From NCBI RefSeq assembly GCF_913063105.1, contig NZ_CAJXYQ010000008.1, positions 1 through 64,000 on the forward strand: a stretch of DNA of 64,000 bases, read 5' to 3'. The translations under genes were made by a program, and so were the position numbers. Source of the stretch: an uncultured Draconibacterium sp. GTDB taxonomy: Bacteria; Bacteroidota; Bacteroidia; Bacteroidales; Prolixibacteraceae. The notes under the pieces are model-generated. The model had not been told where the DNA came from and did no database searches. It saw only the letters and a list, made by a program, of their open reading frames with translations. Positions 1-9,924 of this stretch are shown one piece after another (position 1 is the first letter of the stretch; each line of letters opens with the position of its first letter).

Positions 1-294
1 ATAGGCAAAGCACACGAATTGGGAGCTGAGGTAGTAAAAATATTCCCGGGCTCGCAAGTGGGCGGACCAAGCTTTGTAAAAGCCGTTAAAGGTCCAATGC
101 CTTACGCCAGTATAATGCCAACGGGTGGCGTTTCGCCAACCGAAGATAACCTGAAACAATGGTTTGATGCGGGAGTAACCTGTGTGGGCATGGGAAGCCA
201 ATTGTTCCCGAAAGAGGTTTTGGCTGAGAAAAATTACCAGTACATTACCGATAAATGTGCCGAAGCATTGGCAATAATCGAAAAGCTGAAATAG
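1..294 (+). CDS. eda: KDPG/KHG aldolase, C-terminal part (cut by window edge)
   Basis: Reading frame open from base 1 to a TAG stop at 292-294, so only about the last 97 residues of a roughly 210-220-residue enzyme are present. Visible family features are the phosphate-binding end of the TIM barrel: VKIFPGSQVGGPSFVKAVKG, then MPTGGVSP and the C-terminal GVTCVGMGSQLF. The family cleaves 2-keto-3-deoxy-6-phosphogluconate to pyruvate and glyceraldehyde-3-phosphate in the cytoplasm. This is the last step for KDG made from alginate monomers, which fits the PL7 and PL6 lyases 48 and about 1180 bases downstream on the same strand. The Schiff-base lysine lies outside the window. The internal TTG at 19 is not the real start. 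Confidence 0.9.
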   Translation: MGKAHELGAEVVKIFPGSQVGGPSFVKAVKGPMPYASIMPTGGVSPTEDNLKQWFDAGVTCVGMGSQLFPKEVLAEKNYQYITDKCAEALAIIEKLK

Positions 295-305
295 CAGAGA
301 CTACT

Positions 306-321
306 AAAAAGCATGCTTTTT
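306..321 (+). terminator. Short palindrome after eda, weak terminator candidate
   Basis: AAAAAGCATGCTTTTT is a perfect 16-nt palindrome, 12 bases after the eda stop and 22 bases before the PL7 start. With a four-base loop the stem is only six pairs, mostly A:T, so it would at most be a weak or partial terminator inside the operon. Confidence 0.25.
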
Positions 322-342
322 AACCAATTTTAAACTAAAAAA

Positions 343-1425
343 ATGAGCGCTAAAGACTTGAGATTAAATCTACAAATCATTTCATTGTTTGTTGCAGCAT
401 TGTTTTTTTATAGCTGTTCCAATTCAGCTAAAAAACAAGAAACTCAGCAAACCATTTATGCCAATGAAGTTATTCCGTTTTTTGAACATTGGAACCTGAT
501 TTTAGGTGATGGCTCAAATGCCGGAGAAGCCTTGAATCTGGAACACAAAGATTATTTTTATACAGCAAATGACGGAAAAAACAACTGGGTGGTGTTTAAA
601 TCTCCTAATGCCGGCGATACGCATGGAACCTCTAACAATACCAGAACAGAATTGGCTCAAAAGAAAAAATGGTACCCGGCAACTGCCAATGATAAATTAA
701 CAGCTACTCTAAAAGTTATGAATGTGTCGGCTACCGGCGATGCCCGGGTAGCAGCATCTTATGCAGTGGTTGTGGGGCAAATTCATAGTGCCGACGGGCA
801 CGAAAACGAACCTTTAAAAATATTCTACAAAAAATTCCCCGGCCATACCAAAGGTTCAGTATTCTGGCACTACGAGATTAATACTGCCGGCGACGACAAT
901 TCCGGCAGATGGGATTATTCTTCAGCCGTTTGGGGCTACGACTTTTCGGTGGTTGGCCCCGAAGAAAATACTTACCCCGAAGAACCTGCTGACGGAATTG
1001 CCCTGGGTGAGGAGTTTAGTTATGAAATTGAAGTGAAGGATAGTGTAATGTATTTAACTTTTACCAGCGAAGGACACGAAACCCGCACCTTCACCAAAAA
1101 CCTGGTACAATCGGAATACACCACAATTGCTGATATTCCGGAGCAAACACAACAGCTTTTTGTGCCAATTGGGCAGGATGGTGTGGAGCGCGAAAATGCC
1201 TATGCCGATGAGGGGTGCTTCTTTAAGCTGGGCTGTTACAATCAAACCAATGGTTTGTCGCCCGAGGTGAATAAAAACTGGTGCTCGGGTGCCGAAACTT
1301 TTAATGGCGATATTCAAAAACAATACGAAACCGGCAATTATGCCGAAGTTTGGTTTAAAACTGCAAGTATTGTCATTAGCGAGGCTGCCGTTTCAAATCA
1401 GGGGTATTTCACTAAAAACGATTAA
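343..1425 (+). CDS. PL7 alginate lyase, lipoprotein
   Basis: 360 residues. The N-terminus (hydrophobic segment ending FFYSC, Cys about residue 25) is a lipoprotein signal peptide, so the enzyme is exported and lipid-anchored. There is no acidic run right after the Cys, so periplasmic anchoring is as likely as surface display. The three PL7 signatures are present: R101-T-E-L, Q146-I-H148 and K295-L-G-C-Y299-N-Q. In this family the Arg, Gln, His and Tyr form the active site for beta-elimination at 4-O-linked uronates. QIH, rather than QVH, is usually linked to G-containing substrate. It sits between eda and a PL6 lyase in one operon with gaps of about 50 bases, so alginate is the likely substrate. 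Family confidence is high; block preference is inference. Confidence 0.9.
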   Translation: MSAKDLRLNLQIISLFVAALFFYSCSNSAKKQETQQTIYANEVIPFFEHWNLILGDGSNAGEALNLEHKDYFYTANDGKNNWVVFKSPNAGDTHGTSNNTRTELAQKKKWYPATANDKLTATLKVMNVSATGDARVAASYAVVVGQIHSADGHENEPLKIFYKKFPGHTKGSVFWHYEINTAGDDNSGRWDYSSAVWGYDFSVVGPEENTYPEEPADGIALGEEFSYEIEVKDSVMYLTFTSEGHETRTFTKNLVQSEYTTIADIPEQTQQLFVPIGQDGVERENAYADEGCFFKLGCYNQTNGLSPEVNKNWCSGAETFNGDIQKQYETGNYAEVWFKTASIVISEAAVSNQGYFTKND

Positions 1426-1474
1426 AACCATACCATTTATACTTCATAATTGTAAAATCTAAAATCACGATAAA

Positions 1475-3793
1475 ATGCTATTCAAAAACCTTTTCCCAAT
1501 AATTTTAGCCCTAATCCTGTTTTCATGCACAACACAACCTTCGGGTAATCTTATTTCAGTAAAAAACAAGACTGAACTTGCCGAGGCCATAAATAAGGCG
1601 CAGCCGGGAGATGAAATTGTTCTGGCAAATGGTATATGGACGGATATCAATCTTGAACTGACAAGTGGAGGAACAAAGGAAAAACCAGTTGTTTTAAGGG
1701 CTGAGACTCCCGGAGAAGTTTTTATTGAAGGACAATCATCGATAAAATATGGCGCCGATTATATTGTGCTTAGCGGTTTGTATTTCAGAAATGGATACAC
1801 GCCAAACAACGCAATTATTGAGTTTCGCTTAAAAGGAAAAGTAGCCAATAACTGTACTTTTACCCATTGCGTAATTGATAATTTTAATCAACCGCAACGC
1901 GACAGAGCCGACCATTGGGTAGAATTTTGGGGAAGGCATAACGAGCTGAGCAACTGTAATATTATAGGCAAATCAAACTCGGGGCCAACCATTCGTGTGC
2001 TATTAAAAGGAAATGAAAGCATAAAAAATTATCATCAAATTCTCAATAATCATTTTGGCCCTCGCCCGCGAAAAGGTGGTCCACATGGCGAGACTTTACA
2101 AATTGGAGACAGCGGAACTTCCATGTCGCCCAGCAATACTTTGGTGGCAAACAACCTGTTCGACCGTTGTAATGGCGAGGTTGAAGTAATTTCGAGCAAA
2201 ACCAACTACAACGAATTTCGTAACAATGTGTTTTACAAATGCGAGGGCTCGCTGGTAACGCGCCACGGAAATTATTGCTTAATTGACGGAAACTATTTTA
2301 TTGGCGACGATAACTCAGAAAATATTGGTGGAATTCGCCTGGTAAATACCGGACATTGGGTGGTAAACAATTATTTTTTCAACTTAAAAGGTAATAATTT
2401 CAGGGGGCCGCTGGCTGTAATGAACGGTATCCCGAAATCGCCGCTAAACCGTTACAACCAGGTAACCGATGTGGTAGTTGCCTACAACACCTGGGTAAAT
2501 TGTAAATCGCCATGGCATTTTAGCGTTGGAGCAAACCTTAGCCAGGCGGCAGTGCTTCCGCCATCCGAAATCCGCTCGGCACGCCCCGTGCGAACCGTAG
2601 TGGCAAATAATATTGTTTACAATTCAGAAAGTACTGCCGCGCCTATTGTTGCTTATGATAAAATTGATGGGGTACTTTTTAAAAGTAATGTAATTAACAG
2701 CAAAGAGTTGGCCTACGAACAACAAAATACCTTCGATTTTTGCGATTTTAACATGAGCGAAGTTGCTGATTTTATTTATTCGCCATCAACAAGTATCTGC
2801 GAAGTTGAAAATTATAATGGCTTTGATTTTGAAACAATAAAAACCGATATCTTGGGCAACTCCCGCACCGAGAATAACCGTGTTGGAGCCATGTGCGACG
2901 TGCCGTTTGAAAATCCTGAAATATTGGAAAACTCAAAATACGGAGCCGCTTGGTTTAAGGATGAACAAGTAGAAAAGACTCCTCAGGTATTGAAGGTAGC
3001 TGCAAAAACAGGAGAGCTTGAGCAAAAAATTAAAGAAGCAAAATGTGGCGATATTATTGAGTTGGCGGCCGGAGAATATGTGCTGGAAAAATCGGTGGAT
3101 ATCGACAAAAGCTTAACCATAAAAGCTGCCGATTCAAATGCTGAAACCAAAATAATTTACCGTGGCGAAGAAAATACCCCGCTGTTTCAACTGAATCCCA
3201 AAGGGAATTTGCTGCTAAAAAACGTGGCTCTCGAAGGCAACGGCAATAATTTTGCATTCGCCTCTTTGCCTCAAAATATGTCGTCGTTGTACAATTTAAA
3301 AGTGCAAAATTGCCTGGTTGAAAAGTTTAACTATGTGCTTAAAGCTTATAAAGAATCGTTCTCTGATAGTATTTCGTTTGTTGGATGCGAGATTTCTGAT
3401 TGCCAAAACGGCATTGAACTTTCGGAAGAAACCGACGATAAAGGAAATTATAATGTGGAGTTTCTGACCATCGATAACTGTTCTTTTAACAATATTAAAG
3501 CCAATACTATCGACTACTACCGTGGCGGATACGACGAGTCGACAATTGGCGGTAACCTGCTGATTACAAACAGCACTTTTACCCGTTGTGGCGCCAACGA
3601 AGAAAATGGTATTTTACTAAATACCCGTGGAATTATTAATGTAAATATCTCGAATAATACTTTCAGAAATAACCCGGTTAAACTGGTGGCGCTGTTGTGG
3701 GGAGCCAAAAACAATACCCATGCCGATAATGAAATCAGGAATTCGGGAAAAATTGTAGTTGAAGAGAACCTGAAATTACGCTTGATGTATTAA
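1475..3793 (+). CDS. PL6 alginate lyase (chondroitinase B fold), two beta-helix domains
   Basis: 772 residues with a lipoprotein signal (LFSCTTQ, Cys about 18). Residues about 25-480 form a right-handed parallel beta-helix with family features such as the GPRPRKGGPHGETLQIGDS stretch, EVISSK242 and TR263-H-G. K242 and R263 match the catalytic Lys/Arg pair known for PL6 and chondroitinase B, and the 21-residue spacing is the same. Residues about 500-770 form a second beta-helix-like domain (KTGELEQKIKEAKCGDIIEL...). This matches two-domain PL6 enzymes rather than the short form. Role: cuts alginate by beta-elimination in the periplasm or at the cell surface. It lies 49 bases after PL7 in the same operon. 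Confidence 0.9.
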   Translation: MLFKNLFPIILALILFSCTTQPSGNLISVKNKTELAEAINKAQPGDEIVLANGIWTDINLELTSGGTKEKPVVLRAETPGEVFIEGQSSIKYGADYIVLSGLYFRNGYTPNNAIIEFRLKGKVANNCTFTHCVIDNFNQPQRDRADHWVEFWGRHNELSNCNIIGKSNSGPTIRVLLKGNESIKNYHQILNNHFGPRPRKGGPHGETLQIGDSGTSMSPSNTLVANNLFDRCNGEVEVISSKTNYNEFRNNVFYKCEGSLVTRHGNYCLIDGNYFIGDDNSENIGGIRLVNTGHWVVNNYFFNLKGNNFRGPLAVMNGIPKSPLNRYNQVTDVVVAYNTWVNCKSPWHFSVGANLSQAAVLPPSEIRSARPVRTVVANNIVYNSESTAAPIVAYDKIDGVLFKSNVINSKELAYEQQNTFDFCDFNMSEVADFIYSPSTSICEVENYNGFDFETIKTDILGNSRTENNRVGAMCDVPFENPEILENSKYGAAWFKDEQVEKTPQVLKVAAKTGELEQKIKEAKCGDIIELAAGEYVLEKSVDIDKSLTIKAADSNAETKIIYRGEENTPLFQLNPKGNLLLKNVALEGNGNNFAFASLPQNMSSLYNLKVQNCLVEKFNYVLKAYKESFSDSISFVGCEISDCQNGIELSEETDDKGNYNVEFLTIDNCSFNNIKANTIDYYRGGYDESTIGGNLLITNSTFTRCGANEENGILLNTRGIINVNISNNTFRNNPVKLVALLWGAKNNTHADNEIRNSGKIVVEENLKLRLMY

Positions 3794-3825
3794 CCATGAG
3801 TTACAGAAAATTAAAAGCCTGACAA

Positions 3826-4689
3826 ATGAAGTTTAACATGCTGTCGATTCAAAAAATATTTGTAGCTGCTTTTTTGGTTTTGCTTGTCTCACCGGCATTT
3901 GTTTCCTGTTCAAAAACAACTGAAATTGTTGTGCAGGAGATGCAAATGGAATTACCGGTTGGCGATTCGGTTTTTAAAGAAATAGTGCTTCCGGGAGAAA
4001 TTGCCGACATGCAAATTGAGCATCTGGCATTGAAAGGACCCATTGACCACCGTGTATTGTTTTCGAACCGGTATGCCAGCTTACTTATATTTATTAAAGG
4101 AAACGGGCGTTTAGTGGCTGATACTACATTTTTTGAACTAGTACCTGAATCTATTGCTATTCCTCTTGAATGTAGTGAGTTAACCATTAAGGTAAACCCG
4201 GAAGAAGAGTTGCATTTTATCAGGTTTTCGAAAAAACTTACCGATGAGGATCTTGAGTTGTTAAAAACATATCCGAATGAAGAAACTGTGTTTTTTACAC
4301 GGTTTGAAGATTGTGAGGCTTACACCGAAAAAATTAAGAGTCCGAATACCGTCAGCCGAACAGTTCTTCCGGAAGGTGTAATTCCACGTGTGGCACTTGG
4401 CACAGTAGAAGCTCCCGGCCCCGATGAGGTTGGCGCACATAAGCACCCTATGCTCGATCAACTGTTTCTTGGTTTAACAAATAACCATGTAACTGTTCAT
4501 GCTGATGGAGCCTCAGCAGCTTTTAAAGAATATTCCTTATTGCATATCCCCATTGGCTCGAGTCACTGGGTGAGTGTTGACGAAAATAAAAAAATGCACT
4601 ACATGTGGATGGATTTTTTTCTTACAATTGAAGGGCAGGAGTGGTTAAAAACACATAAACCAATTAGCACCGATAAAAACGATTATTAA
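3826..4689 (+). CDS. Cupin-domain lipoprotein of the alginate operon
   Basis: 287 residues. The N-terminus MKFNMLSIQKIFVAAFLVLL...FVSCSK is a lipoprotein signal peptide. The C-terminal 100 residues carry a cupin metal site: HKHPMLDQLFLGL (His-x-His then Gln where Glu is usual) and PIGSSHW (PxGxxH). The N-terminal half shows no clear motif and may be a degenerate second cupin. KdgF, a small cupin, opens unsaturated uronates in alginate pathways. This protein is much longer and exported, so equating it with KdgF would be a guess. Gaps are 32 bases from PL6 and 19 bases to the amidohydrolase, so the genes are probably co-transcribed. Confidence 0.65.
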   Translation: MKFNMLSIQKIFVAAFLVLLVSPAFVSCSKTTEIVVQEMQMELPVGDSVFKEIVLPGEIADMQIEHLALKGPIDHRVLFSNRYASLLIFIKGNGRLVADTTFFELVPESIAIPLECSELTIKVNPEEELHFIRFSKKLTDEDLELLKTYPNEETVFFTRFEDCEAYTEKIKSPNTVSRTVLPEGVIPRVALGTVEAPGPDEVGAHKHPMLDQLFLGLTNNHVTVHADGASAAFKEYSLLHIPIGSSHWVSVDENKKMHYMWMDFFLTIEGQEWLKTHKPISTDKNDY

Positions 4690-4708
4690 ATTTACCGGGA
4701 AAAAAGGT

Positions 4709-5635
4709 ATGAGTGAAAATATCCCGGTTTTTGATGCACACGCGCACATTCTTTACGGAATAAACGGTGTAAAAAGAGGCGCCAAAACATCAACGGGCAA
4801 TTACGGGAAAATAGTTTGGCGGGGAGAGGAGTTAACTTTTCTTCCGCCTATTTTTTACGATACCCGTTTTACGGCCGAAACACTGCTGGAAACCATGAAT
4901 TTCTCAGGCGTTTCAAAAGCCGTACTTTTACAAAACCCGGTAATTGGTATTTTAAACACAGAAATTAGACAGGCCATCATTAATTACCCCGACCGGTTTT
5001 ACGGAACCATACAGGTTAACCCGATGAAAAAAGATGCCTCTGCTATTGTAAAGAAATTTGCATCAGAAAATCAGAATACACTGAAACTTGAAATTAGCGA
5101 AGAATGGGGCTGGTCGGGCAATTATCCGGGGTTTTCTCTTAAGGGAAAAGAAATGATGAAAGTTTGGGATACGGTAGCAAACTCAGGCTTACGGGTAATT
5201 GTTGATACGGGCGATATTTTTAATAATGGTTACCAGGTTGAAAATATAAGTTTTATTGCCGAACGTTTTCCGGAAACAAAAATATTGATTGAACACCTTG
5301 GCTTCTATAGAACAGGCCTTGATGAGACAGCAAGAGCACGACGAAATGAAATGCTCGCCCTGGGGAAAGACCTGGAGAATGTATTTTTTGGATTCTCGTC
5401 GACCGCCGCGTTTATTAACGATGATTACCCCTGTGTTAAGGCACTTGAACTTTTAAAAGAAGCTGTTGAAATTATGGGGGCACATAAAATTCTTTGGGGT
5501 AGCGATATCCCTTCAACTTTTAAAAAATATACCTACCTTCAACTTATTGACGTTGTAGCATGGCACGCCACTTTTTTAACCTCGGCAGAAAAACAATTGC
5601 TCCTCCACGATAATGCCGCATCGTTTTTTGAATAA
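4709..5635 (+). CDS. Amidohydrolase_2-family metal-dependent hydrolase
   Basis: 308 residues with no signal peptide, so probably cytoplasmic. The start DAH11-A-H13 is the HxH metal site of the amidohydrolase TIM barrel. ILIEH196LG and LWGSD266 supply the further expected ligands. The family (COG2159-like) includes decarboxylases of aromatic acids, lactonases and hydrolases, and nothing here fixes the substrate. It is the last gene of the alginate operon, directly after the cupin lipoprotein. A lactone or cyclic uronate derivative would fit the context, but that is inference. A 106-base gap separates it from the HTCS regulator. Confidence 0.7.
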   Translation: MSENIPVFDAHAHILYGINGVKRGAKTSTGNYGKIVWRGEELTFLPPIFYDTRFTAETLLETMNFSGVSKAVLLQNPVIGILNTEIRQAIINYPDRFYGTIQVNPMKKDASAIVKKFASENQNTLKLEISEEWGWSGNYPGFSLKGKEMMKVWDTVANSGLRVIVDTGDIFNNGYQVENISFIAERFPETKILIEHLGFYRTGLDETARARRNEMLALGKDLENVFFGFSSTAAFINDDYPCVKALELLKEAVEIMGAHKILWGSDIPSTFKKYTYLQLIDVVAWHATFLTSAEKQLLLHDNAASFFE

Positions 5636-5741
5636 TGAGCACGTGTAATTGAATTTCTAAGTAAGATCAGGGGTAATTATTCTTGCCAAAGATTTTTTCA
5701 ATAGATCAAAACAGTTAGTTTTATCTTTTAAAATTCAAATA

Positions 5742-8700
5742 ATGGGAGCTGGAATGCGTTTTATATTCGTTGTTTTATTTTTAATCGGAAGCTCCTCAGG
5801 CATATTTTCCAAGGAAAAAACTTTTAATAGAATTGATATGTCTGCCGGATTATCACATAATTCGGCACTTTGTTTGCGCGAAGACCACGAGGGATTTTTA
5901 TGGATAGGAACACGCGATGGCCTGAATAAATTTGACGGTGAAAAATTTGAAATTTTTAAACATCAGTTTTTCGATTCTACAAGTTTAATTAATAACCATA
6001 TTAACTGCCTTTTTGAAACCAAAGAAAAAGAATTATGGATAGGTACAGCTAATGGTTTGTGTGTATACAGTTCGCAAACTAATGCATTTCGCACTGTTAA
6101 GTTACCGGCCGGCTCTTTTCCTTCTGACTCTTACTACATACGAACAATTCTTGAAACGAATGATGGGCGCATTTGGTTGGGAACCACCGATGGATTATAT
6201 ATTATATCTAAAAACCGCAAATCGGTTACGTATAAAATGTTAAATCCGGAAGAAAATCATTTTGCAAATAATATTCGTAAAATATACCAGGATACAAATG
6301 GTACAATTTGGCTAGGAACTGGTAATGGCTTGTACAAATGGAAAAACAATAATCCTGAACAATATTTTGTTGACCAAAGCAATGACTCGGAAAGACAGGT
6401 TGTGCGTGAAATTACAGAAGATTCAGACGGATTATTGTGGTTAGGAACCGAACGAAACGGAATATATGTGTTGGATACTGAAGGTACAGTTCCTGAAATT
6501 ATGCTTCGCCTTAGTGCGGACGACAATTTATTACCTTCAAATACAGTTAGGTGCATTTTTTTTGAAAATGATGATAATGTTTGGATTGGAACCTTTGCCG
6601 GTTTATGTATTTATAACAAACGAGAAAATAGTACCGTTGTGTTCGATCATTTTCAGGAAACAAGTGGTGCGGTAGGTAACACCTCAATTCGCGACATACT
6701 TACTGATTCGCAAGGCGGAATGTGGTTGGCCATTTACCAGGGAGGTGTAAACTATTATCATCCCCAAAAAAATCTTTTTCAACACCACTCGTGGCAAAGT
6801 CAAAAAAATCCGGAAATAAAAAACAGGGTAATTTCGGCATTAATTGAAGATGAAAAAAAGCGGTTGTGGTTAGGAAGCGAGGGTGGGGGTGTGTACCTGT
6901 CGGAAGATGAAGGAATAACGGTAACAAAAATTATTAATCCGGGCACAAATACCCAACTCGAAAATACCATAAAATCGTTAAACCTTTATAAACGAAATTT
7001 GTGGATTGGTTCGTTAACCGGATTAACCAGGTACGATGTAATAACCGGAAAAACAACCAGTTATTACCACAATCCGAAAAGCAAAAGTGCAATAAATCCA
7101 GGGCACGTTTTGGCTTTGTTACAAGAAAATGATGAAAAAATGTGGATTGGTACCAACGGAGGTGGTGTTCAGCATTTTAATCCCCTAACAGAAACTTTTG
7201 TAAATATTGAACCCTTTAATAATAAACATGTTCGTTGTTTCTTTCAGGATTCGAAAGGTCGAATTTGGGTGGGGTGCGAAAGAGAGCTTTTTGTTCTTGA
7301 TAACAGGACGAATAAAATTGTTAACCTGAGCCAGGAGATTGATAACTGGCTTAGCGATGAAATAGACGTAATTTTTATAAATGAAGATGCCGGGCAAAAT
7401 ATATGGTTCGGTACCAGGGGCCGTGGTCTTTATCTCATAAAAGACAATAAATTACACTGGTTTAATACCGGGAACGGACTCAATGATAATACTGTAAATT
7501 CCTTGCTTGAAGGATCAGATAATGAATTCTGGATTACAACGAACAAGGGCTTGTCGAAGATAATCTTGAAAGAGAACAATGAAGGAGAACTGTATATTGA
7601 GCCACAAAGTTACTCGGTAAGCGAAGGAACCCAGGGCCTGCAATATTCTCCTAACTGCGCATTACGGTCGCAAACCGGCAAACTGTATTTTGGTGGCCCC
7701 AATGGCTTAAATGCCTTTAACCCTGATGATGTAAAAGAGTTTGAGTTTTACCCCAACCTGGTTTTTACAGACTTACAGGTTGATTATAAACAAATTAAAC
7801 CGGGCACAAAAGACTCCCCATTACAAAAAGTTTTAAACGAAACCGATCATCTTATCTTTTATTACCACCAACGCGATTTTTCCATCTCGTTTACCGGTAT
7901 AAACTTTATTAATCCCGATAAAAATATATACCGTTACAGGGTTGTTGGTCTTGATGATGATTGGATTGAAATGGGAAATGTGAACAATATTAATTTTACC
8001 TATTTCCCCGTTGGTACCTATACAATTAGGTTTCAGGTCACTACAAATCCACAAGAATGGGGAGCAGGGTATCGCGAAATTACCGTTACAGTTTTACCTC
8101 CCTGGTGGAAAACCTGGTGGGCCTTTTTATTATACAGTTTTGTGTTAGCCATTTTACTGTTGGTGTTTTTTGTATTGTCGCAACAATGGGCAAAAATGAA
8201 AAACCAGTTGGAAATGGAACATTTTCAGCGCGAGAAAGAAAGCGAATTGCACCAATTGAAACTAAAGTTTTACACCGATGTTTCGCACGAACTACGAACG
8301 CCGTTAACCTTAATTCTTGCCCCCTTGGAGAATCTCATTTCAAAATCAGAATTACCCATCCGCTTTCGTAATCAGCTTGCTCAAATTCAGCGCAGCGGTT
8401 TACGATTAATGCAACTGGTAAATCAAATTCTCGATCTTCGGAAATTGGAAACAGGCCACGAAAACCTGCAGGTGGCTAAAGGAAATATCATCCGTTTTCT
8501 ATCTGAAATAAGTCTGGCATTTAACGAGGTGGCAAACGCCAGAAATATTGATTTTGAGTTTAACTCAGAACTGAAAGAATTGCAGGTTTGGTACGACAGG
8601 GATAAGCTTGAAATAATTTTAAACAACCTCTTGTCAAATGCCATAAAGTTTACATCGGCTGGTGGTAAGGTAAAATTGGAGCTGAATAAAGTTAAAGGCA

Positions 8701-9884
8701 GTAAATTGAAGGAGGCAGCAAAGGAACTGAATTCAAAAATGGATTACCTGCAGATTAATGTAATCGACGACGGCGAAGGCTTAACTGCCGATCAGCTTAA
8801 AAATGTTTTTAACCGGTTTTATTCTAAAAAAGATCCCGCAAAAAATAAATTACCCGGATCGGGCGTGGGGCTCGAGCTTACGCGCCGAATGGTTGAACTG
8901 CACAAAGGCGCAATTAGCGTATCGAGTATGCCCAATGATGCCGGAAAGAAGGAAACTATTTTTTCGATCTTTCTTGCGCTTGATAAAAGTGTTTATGCAA
9001 ATGAAGAGTTGGACAATAATTTTAAAAACAGCGAAGATCCAAGTTTATATACCTTCGACTTTTTGCAACGCGAAACCGTAATTGTTTCCCCATCAGAAGA
9101 AGAGGAGGAGACTGCCCCTGACAATGAATTTGAACGACTTTTGATTATTGAAGACAATGCAGAGGTGCGGGCCTTTATTAAAGAATTGTTTGCCGATGAG
9201 TATGAAATAAGCGAAGCCGAGAATGGCGAAACCGGCCTTCAAAAGGCAATCGAAACCAACCCGCAAATTATTATCAGCGACGTAATGATGCCTGTTATGG
9301 ATGGTATTGAACTTTGTAAACGCGTTAAAACCGATGCACGTACCAGCCATATTCCTGTAATTTTGCTTACTGCCCGCACTGCCCTAACGTTTAAATACGA
9401 GGGCCTGGAAACCGGTGCCGACGATTATATTACCAAACCCTTTAGTGCACGTTACCTGACTTTACGCGTTAAAAACCTGATTGAACAACGCCGGAAAATA
9501 CAAGAATATTTTAAACGCGAGGCCATTTGCGATCCGGGTAGTGTAACCTTAACATCGGTTGACGAGAAGATTTTAAAAAAGGCAGTTGATTACATTATTG
9601 AAAATATTGCAAATCCAAATTTGAGTGTAAATAAATTGAGTGAGCATGTTGGTTTAAGCCGTGTTCATTTCTATCGTAAAATAAAAGCACTTTCCAATCA
9701 AACTGCCGTTGAGTTTATTCGAAATGTTCGGTTAAAACGGGCGGCAACCCTGCTCAGCCAGGATAAAATTTCAGTGAAAGAAGTGCGCAACCTTGTGGGG
9801 TTCGAAGACGCCGACTATTTCCGCAAGTGTTTTAAAGAGCAATTCGGAGTAACACCAAACGAATATTCAAAATTGAAGGCATAA
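5742..9884 (+). CDS. Hybrid two-component system regulator (HTCS 1)
   Basis: 1380 residues, the full usual HTCS length. Order: signal peptide (about 1-24); two-propeller sensor made of Reg_prop repeats with many LWIGT-type motifs (about 30-700); Y_Y_Y domain (about 715-785); transmembrane helix (about 788-812); HisKA with SH849ELRTPL; HATPase with GSGVGLELT; receiver domain with phospho-acceptor D1180 in SDVMMP; AraC-type HTH (about 1275-1380). The periplasmic propellers sense an oligosaccharide, and the cytoplasmic part autophosphorylates and binds DNA. Start could also be the ATG four codons later (5754). It lies just upstream of a phased repeat array and susC 1, its probable target. It could also serve the alginate genes behind it. 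Confidence 0.95.
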   Translation: MGAGMRFIFVVLFLIGSSSGIFSKEKTFNRIDMSAGLSHNSALCLREDHEGFLWIGTRDGLNKFDGEKFEIFKHQFFDSTSLINNHINCLFETKEKELWIGTANGLCVYSSQTNAFRTVKLPAGSFPSDSYYIRTILETNDGRIWLGTTDGLYIISKNRKSVTYKMLNPEENHFANNIRKIYQDTNGTIWLGTGNGLYKWKNNNPEQYFVDQSNDSERQVVREITEDSDGLLWLGTERNGIYVLDTEGTVPEIMLRLSADDNLLPSNTVRCIFFENDDNVWIGTFAGLCIYNKRENSTVVFDHFQETSGAVGNTSIRDILTDSQGGMWLAIYQGGVNYYHPQKNLFQHHSWQSQKNPEIKNRVISALIEDEKKRLWLGSEGGGVYLSEDEGITVTKIINPGTNTQLENTIKSLNLYKRNLWIGSLTGLTRYDVITGKTTSYYHNPKSKSAINPGHVLALLQENDEKMWIGTNGGGVQHFNPLTETFVNIEPFNNKHVRCFFQDSKGRIWVGCERELFVLDNRTNKIVNLSQEIDNWLSDEIDVIFINEDAGQNIWFGTRGRGLYLIKDNKLHWFNTGNGLNDNTVNSLLEGSDNEFWITTNKGLSKIILKENNEGELYIEPQSYSVSEGTQGLQYSPNCALRSQTGKLYFGGPNGLNAFNPDDVKEFEFYPNLVFTDLQVDYKQIKPGTKDSPLQKVLNETDHLIFYYHQRDFSISFTGINFINPDKNIYRYRVVGLDDDWIEMGNVNNINFTYFPVGTYTIRFQVTTNPQEWGAGYREITVTVLPPWWKTWWAFLLYSFVLAILLLVFFVLSQQWAKMKNQLEMEHFQREKESELHQLKLKFYTDVSHELRTPLTLILAPLENLISKSELPIRFRNQLAQIQRSGLRLMQLVNQILDLRKLETGHENLQVAKGNIIRFLSEISLAFNEVANARNIDFEFNSELKELQVWYDRDKLEIILNNLLSNAIKFTSAGGKVKLELNKVKGSKLKEAAKELNSKMDYLQINVIDDGEGLTADQLKNVFNRFYSKKDPAKNKLPGSGVGLELTRRMVELHKGAISVSSMPNDAGKKETIFSIFLALDKSVYANEELDNNFKNSEDPSLYTFDFLQRETVIVSPSEEEEETAPDNEFERLLIIEDNAEVRAFIKELFADEYEISEAENGETGLQKAIETNPQIIISDVMMPVMDGIELCKRVKTDARTSHIPVILLTARTALTFKYEGLETGADDYITKPFSARYLTLRVKNLIEQRRKIQEYFKREAICDPGSVTLTSVDEKILKKAVDYIIENIANPNLSVNKLSEHVGLSRVHFYRKIKALSNQTAVEFIRNVRLKRAATLLSQDKISVKEVRNLVGFEDADYFRKCFKEQFGVTPNEYSKLKA

Positions 9885-9924
9885 AGTGTTTGCTGTCAGT
9901 CTTATATATGAAGTGTTGCATCTG

